Positions 29,870 through 33,636 of a stretch of 33,636 nucleotides of DNA are shown here, piece by piece (within the stretch, counting starts at the first letter, position 1; each line of letters starts with the position of its first letter). The notes under the pieces are model-generated. The model did no database searches and was not told the origin of the DNA. It saw only the letters and a program-made list of their open reading frames with translations. The position numbers and the translations under genes were made by a program. Where the stretch lies: the NCBI GenBank assembly GCA_010906935.1, contig JAAFHC010000012.1:1-33636 (forward strand), read 5' to 3'. Source of the stretch: Gelidibacter sp. GTDB taxonomy: Bacteria > Bacteroidota > Bacteroidia > Flavobacteriales > Flavobacteriaceae.

Positions 29870-31501
29870 ATGAAAAATTTATCACAAAGTAATTATAGTT
29901 CTGCTTTGCAAACTGTAAGAGATCTTAAAGTTAAGTATGGAAATACTTGGAATGCAATAAATCCTGAAATCGCAGCTAGAATGGTTGCTCAAAATCGTTT
30001 TAAAACAGGTTTAGATATCGCTAAATATACAGCTGCCATTATGAGAAAAGATATGGCAGAATATGATGCAGATGCTTCTAATTATACACAATCATTAGGT
30101 TGCTGGCATGGTTTTGTTGCGCAACAAAATATGATAGCTGTTAAAAAGCATCATAAAACAACAAGTAAAAGATATTTATATCTATCTGGTTGGATGGTAG
30201 CTGCATTACGCTCAGAATTTGGACCATTACCAGATCAATCGATGCACGAAAAAACTGCTGTTCCATCATTAATTAAAGAAATTTATGATTTCTTACGTCA
30301 AGCAGATGCAATTGAGTTAAATGATTTATTTAGAAGACTTGAAAAAGGTGAAGATGTGCAAAATCAAATTGATAATTTTGAAACACATATAGTTCCTATT
30401 ATTGCTGATATTGATGCAGGTTTTGGGAATGAAGAAGCTACTTATTTGTTAACAAAGAAAATGATTGAAGCTGGCGCTTGTGCTATTCAAATTGAAAATC
30501 AAGTTTCTGATGCTAAACAATGTGGTCATCAAGATGGAAAAGTTACGGTGCCTCATGAAGATTTTGTTGCTAAATTGAATGCTATTAGGTATGCGTTTTT
30601 AGAATTAGGAGTAGATGATGGAATTATTGTTGCAAGAACAGATTCTGAAGGTGCTAGTTTAACGCAGAAATTACCAGTTAGTGAGGAGCCAGGAGATTTA
30701 GCTTCTCAATATTTAGCCTTTATAGAAGCAGAAGAAATTGACATAAATGATGCTAAAGAAGATGATGTGTTTCTTAAAAGAGATGGTAAATTGGTGCGTC
30801 CTGTAAGATTGCCAAATGGATTGTATCAATTTAAAGATGGCTCTAATATAGATAGAGTTGTGTTAGATTGTGTTACGAGTCTTCAAAATGGAGCAGATTT
30901 ACTATGGATTGAAACTCCAACACCAAATGTTAAGCAAATCGCAAATATGGTAAATAGAATTAAAGAAGTTGTGCCAAATGCTAAATTGGTTTACAATAAC
31001 TCGCCATCTTTTAATTGGACATTAAATTTCCGTAATCAGGCATATGAAGAAATGCTTTCGGAAGGTGAAAATATGACAGACTATGATAGAAATAATTTAA
31101 TGGATGTACAATATGATGATTCGGAATTGTGCTATCGTGCTGATGAGAAAATTAGAACGTTCCAAATAGATGGCGCAAGAGATGCAGGCATTTTTCATCA
31201 CTTAATTACGTTACCAACTTATCATACAACAGCACTTCATATGAATGATTTAACGGAAGGTTATTTTGGAGAAGAAGGTATGTTGGCTTATGTAAAAGGT
31301 GTTCAGAGACAGGAAATTCGTAAAGGTGTTTCTTGCGTAAAACATCAAAGAATGGCAGGGTCAAATCTTGGTGATGACCATAAAACATTTTTTGCAGGAG
31401 ACAAAGCTTTAAAAGCAGGAGGCGAAAACAACACCTCTAATCAATTTGAAGTTAGTTCTAAAAACTATAAAGTTGAAGAAAAATTAAGGAGGGTTGTATA
31501 A
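29870..31501 (+). CDS. aceA: Isocitrate lyase (long form)
   Basis: The enzyme splits isocitrate into succinate and glyoxylate, opening the glyoxylate shunt. At 543 aa it is longer than the 434-aa E. coli enzyme and close to the ~531-aa P. aeruginosa type. The catalytic loop is KQCGH (216-220) with the active Cys218; KQ rather than KK is normal for the long form. Other motifs are PIIADIDAGFGNEEA (~177-191), a substrate Arg in VARTDSEGA, YNNSPSFNW and a C-terminal YHTTALHMND segment. Its codon use differs from aceB: Ala is mostly GCT/GCA, Gly is GGT/GGA and C-ending codons are few. This may reflect high expression or a separate history. Two terminators follow. Confidence 0.96.
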   Translation: MKNLSQSNYSSALQTVRDLKVKYGNTWNAINPEIAARMVAQNRFKTGLDIAKYTAAIMRKDMAEYDADASNYTQSLGCWHGFVAQQNMIAVKKHHKTTSKRYLYLSGWMVAALRSEFGPLPDQSMHEKTAVPSLIKEIYDFLRQADAIELNDLFRRLEKGEDVQNQIDNFETHIVPIIADIDAGFGNEEATYLLTKKMIEAGACAIQIENQVSDAKQCGHQDGKVTVPHEDFVAKLNAIRYAFLELGVDDGIIVARTDSEGASLTQKLPVSEEPGDLASQYLAFIEAEEIDINDAKEDDVFLKRDGKLVRPVRLPNGLYQFKDGSNIDRVVLDCVTSLQNGADLLWIETPTPNVKQIANMVNRIKEVVPNAKLVYNNSPSFNWTLNFRNQAYEEMLSEGENMTDYDRNNLMDVQYDDSELCYRADEKIRTFQIDGARDAGIFHHLITLPTYHTTALHMNDLTEGYFGEEGMLAYVKGVQRQEIRKGVSCVKHQRMAGSNLGDDHKTFFAGDKALKAGGENNTSNQFEVSSKNYKVEEKLRRVV

Positions 31502-31516
31502 ATAATTTAAACAAAA

Positions 31517-31538
31517 AAAACTGAGTCAGCTCAGTTTT
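31517..31538 (+). terminator. Intrinsic terminator 1 after aceA
   Basis: AAAACTGAG (31517-31525) pairs perfectly with CTCAGTTTT (31530-31538) around a TCAG loop, 15 bp after the aceA stop. The T-run is short, so it may act together with the next hairpin. Confidence 0.6.
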
Positions 31539-31568
31539 AAATAGTCGTTTTTACGGTTATTTTCATCC

Positions 31569-31597
31569 AACGCCTTCTTAAAGAAGGCGTTTTTTTG
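31569..31597 (+). terminator. Intrinsic terminator 2 after aceA
   Basis: AACGCCTTCT (31569-31578) pairs perfectly with AGAAGGCGTT (31582-31591) around a 3-nt loop, followed by a run of T. This is a strong rho-independent terminator ending the aceBA transcript. Confidence 0.88.
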
Positions 31598-31676
31598 TAT
31601 TTTTGTATTTTTAAATTGCGATATTTGTAAACTGTAATTTTTTTAAGAAATCTAATTTAACAAATAACCATACAAA

Positions 31677-31853
31677 ATGAATAAAAATACTGTATTAGCT
31701 TGGGCAACATTTATTATGCTTGTAGTTGGCGTTGGACTTATTGCGCTTGGCGCTTTTCGATATAACGACATAGCTGGCTGGGGATTTGCCTCAGTAGGAA
31801 TTGGATTTTTTGCTATCGCGTGGGTGTTTAACGCTTTAAAAGGAAGGGTTTAA
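31677..31853 (+). CDS. CAL67264-type small membrane protein
   Basis: This short 58-aa ORF begins MNKNTVLAWATFIMLVVGVG. It has two hydrophobic segments (~7-25 and ~36-52) joined by a short loop with FRYNDIAGWG, and ends in a basic ALKGRV tail. I recognise it as the CAL67264 family of small flavobacterial membrane proteins, whose function is unknown. The family is often found directly upstream of ettA, as here (144-bp gap). The hairpin-like two-helix topology with short polar ends suggests an inner-membrane protein. There are no cysteines or charged residues within the helices to suggest catalysis or metal binding. Confidence 0.85.
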   Translation: MNKNTVLAWATFIMLVVGVGLIALGAFRYNDIAGWGFASVGIGFFAIAWVFNALKGRV

Positions 31854-31997
31854 TAATTAAATATACTTTGGTAACAGAGACTAGAGAAAAGAGACAAAAT
31901 AGTTGAAAGGAAAAAGTTGAGCATCTATAAATCAACCCAAACAACTTACAATTCAAAACCAACAACCAATAACTTTTAACAAATAACTAAAAAGAAT

Positions 31998-33636
31998 ATG
32001 GCAGACGATAATAAGGTAATTTTTTCAATGGCAGGTTTAACAAAAACTTACCAAGGCGCAAACAAGCCAGTTTTAAAAAATATTTATTTAAGTTTCTTTT
32101 ACGGGGCTAAAATTGGAATTTTAGGTTTAAACGGCTCGGGTAAATCCACTTTGCTTAGAATTATTGCAGGACTTGAAAAAAATTATCAGGGTGATGTGGT
32201 TTTTGCGCCAGGTTATTCTGTCGGATTTTTATCGCAGGAACCGCAATTGGATGATACTAAAACAGTATTGGATGTTGTAAAAGAAGGTGTTGCAGAAACT
32301 GTGGCCATTTTAGAGGAATACAATAAAATAAATGACATGTTTGGCTTAGAAGAAGTGTATTCCGATGCCGACAAAATGGATAAATTAATGGCGCAACAAG
32401 CGGTGCTTCAGGATAAAATTGATGCTTCCAATGCTTGGGAATTGGATACCAAACTTGAAATTGCCATGGATGCCTTAAGAACGCCCGATGGTGATACCCC
32501 AATTAAAAATCTTTCTGGAGGAGAACGCAGAAGAGTTGCACTTTGTAGATTGTTGTTGCAGGAACCTGATATTTTATTGTTGGATGAACCTACCAACCAC
32601 CTAGATGCAGAATCCGTACATTGGTTGGAAAATCACTTGCAACAATATAAAGGAACTGTAATTGCCGTAACGCACGACCGTTACTTTCTTGATAATGTTG
32701 CGGGTTGGATTTTAGAGCTGGATCGAGGAGAAGGAATTCCTTGGAAAGGAAATTATTCAACTTGGCTAGAGCAAAAATCCAAAAAATTAGCGCAAGAATC
32801 TAAGCAAGCTTCCAAACACCAAAAAACTTTGGAAAGAGAGTTGGAATGGGTTAGAATGGCACCAAAAGGCCGTCACGCAAAATCAAAAGCGCGTTTGTCG
32901 AATTACGATAAATTAATGAGTCAGGATCAAAATCAACTGGATGAAAAATTGGAGATCTATATTCCAAACGGTCCGCGTTTAGGAACAAATGTTATTGATG
33001 CGATTGGCGTTTCGAAAGCGTATGGTGATAAATTATTGTATGAAAATTTAAATTTTAAGCTTCCCCAAGCTGGTATAGTTGGAGTTATTGGTCCGAATGG
33101 CGCGGGTAAAACTACCATTTTCAAAATGATTATGGGCGAAGAAAAGCCTGATAATGGCGAGTTTATGGTTGGTGAAACTGCTAAAATCGCTTATGTAGAC
33201 CAAAGTCACTCAAACATCAATCCTGAAAAAACGATTTGGCAAAATTTTGCCAATGAACAGGAACTTGTTTTAATGGGAGGCAGACAGGTAAATTCAAGAG
33301 CCTATTTAAGCAGGTTCAACTTTTCAGGTAGTGACCAAAATAAAAAAGTGAGCACGCTTTCGGGCGGTGAAAGAAACAGGTTGCATTTGGCAATGACTTT
33401 GCGTGAAGAAGGAAACGTGTTGTTGCTGGATGAGCCAACAAACGATTTGGACATTAATACGTTGCGTGCATTGGAAGAAGGTTTGGAAAATTTTGCTGGT
33501 TGCGCTGTTGTTATTAGTCACGACCGTTGGTTTTTAGACCGAGTTTGTACACACATATTGGCTTTTGAAGGAAATTCTGAAGTTTATTTCTTTGAAGGTT
33601 CTTTTACCGATTATGAAGAAAATAAGAAAAAACGAT
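31998..33636 (+). CDS. ettA: Energy-dependent translational throttle protein EttA (ABC-F), 3' truncated
   Basis: This ABC-F protein has two ATPase cassettes and no membrane domain. EttA binds the ribosomal E site and gates the first elongation step according to the ATP/ADP ratio. Both Walker A loops (GLNGSGKST ~47-55, GPNGAGKTT ~365-373), both signatures (LSGGERRR, LSGGERNR) and both Walker B motifs (LLLDEPTNHLD, LLLDEPTNDLD) are present. The inter-domain linker contains the EttA-type MAPKGRHAKSKARLSNYDKL. The frame is open at the window end after 546 codons; EttA is about 555-565 residues, so only a short C-terminal tail should be missing. The 144-bp upstream gap holds an A/C-rich leader (AACAACTTACAATTC, then CCAACAACC) but no firm promoter. 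Confidence 0.95.
   Translation, partial: MADDNKVIFSMAGLTKTYQGANKPVLKNIYLSFFYGAKIGILGLNGSGKSTLLRIIAGLEKNYQGDVVFAPGYSVGFLSQEPQLDDTKTVLDVVKEGVAETVAILEEYNKINDMFGLEEVYSDADKMDKLMAQQAVLQDKIDASNAWELDTKLEIAMDALRTPDGDTPIKNLSGGERRRVALCRLLLQEPDILLLDEPTNHLDAESVHWLENHLQQYKGTVIAVTHDRYFLDNVAGWILELDRGEGIPWKGNYSTWLEQKSKKLAQESKQASKHQKTLERELEWVRMAPKGRHAKSKARLSNYDKLMSQDQNQLDEKLEIYIPNGPRLGTNVIDAIGVSKAYGDKLLYENLNFKLPQAGIVGVIGPNGAGKTTIFKMIMGEEKPDNGEFMVGETAKIAYVDQSHSNINPEKTIWQNFANEQELVLMGGRQVNSRAYLSRFNFSGSDQNKKVSTLSGGERNRLHLAMTLREEGNVLLLDEPTNDLDINTLRALEEGLENFAGCAVVISHDRWFLDRVCTHILAFEGNSEVYFFEGSFTDYEENKKKR

Noticed and set aside
1-33636. tRNA/rRNA genes, CRISPR arrays, insertion sequences or prophage
   Set aside because: No cloverleaf-like sequence, no regularly spaced repeats, no transposase or integrase ORF, and gene content is ordinary chromosomal throughout.

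Overview
The window looks like a chromosomal segment of a Flavobacteriaceae member (phylum Bacteroidota). It is AT-rich, every gene I recognise has a typical flavobacterial product, clear Shine-Dalgarno sequences are rare, and several gene starts are preceded by the Bacteroidota -7 promoter box TAnnTTTG. I see no phage, transposon, CRISPR, tRNA or rRNA. Only the first and last genes are cut by the window edges.

Left part (1-8.1 kb): the C-terminal end of a TamB-like envelope protein overlaps a sugar nucleotidyltransferase gene. A glycolytic group follows: pfkA, gapA and mgsA (methylglyoxal synthase). On the opposite strand lie ridA and lptD, whose intergenic gap carries GC-rich palindromic repeats.

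Middle (8.2-17.8 kb): a forward series of N-acetylmuramoyl-L-alanine amidase with a SPOR-like tail, a single-MCE-domain (MlaD-like) lipid transport protein, and a two-part Hdr/Lut-like membrane iron-sulfur oxidoreductase with a small HAD phosphatase gene set between its two subunits; then menA. A strong promoter then opens a metal locus: a small membrane-anchored Cys/His protein, and a TonB-dependent receptor that has every element of the OprC/NosA copper-binding site (CxxxM, a lone Met, HxM) at the same spacing. The locus ends in a strong intrinsic terminator. A UPF0173 metal-dependent hydrolase follows.

Right part (17.8-33.6 kb): a reverse-strand sterol-desaturase-type hydroxylase; a forward menC-CPBP protease-menE operon; and a reverse group of acyl-CoA carboxylase beta subunit, YebC/TACO1 and a zinc-ribbon membrane protein. 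Next is a forward operon of FMN reductase, MarR regulator and pirin, whose promoter carries a tandem palindromic operator. A RamB/ScfR-type regulator is divergent from the glyoxylate-shunt genes aceB and aceA. Their shared 121-bp region has a perfect 14-bp palindrome abutting the aceB -33 box, and a matching half-site inside the regulator's own promoter. Two tandem terminators close aceA. A 58-aa CAL67264-type membrane protein then precedes ettA (ABC-F), which runs off the window.

The three most interesting signals are the OprC-like copper uptake pair, the RamB-like control circuit of the glyoxylate shunt, and a short GC-rich palindrome that supplies the stop codon of two unrelated genes.
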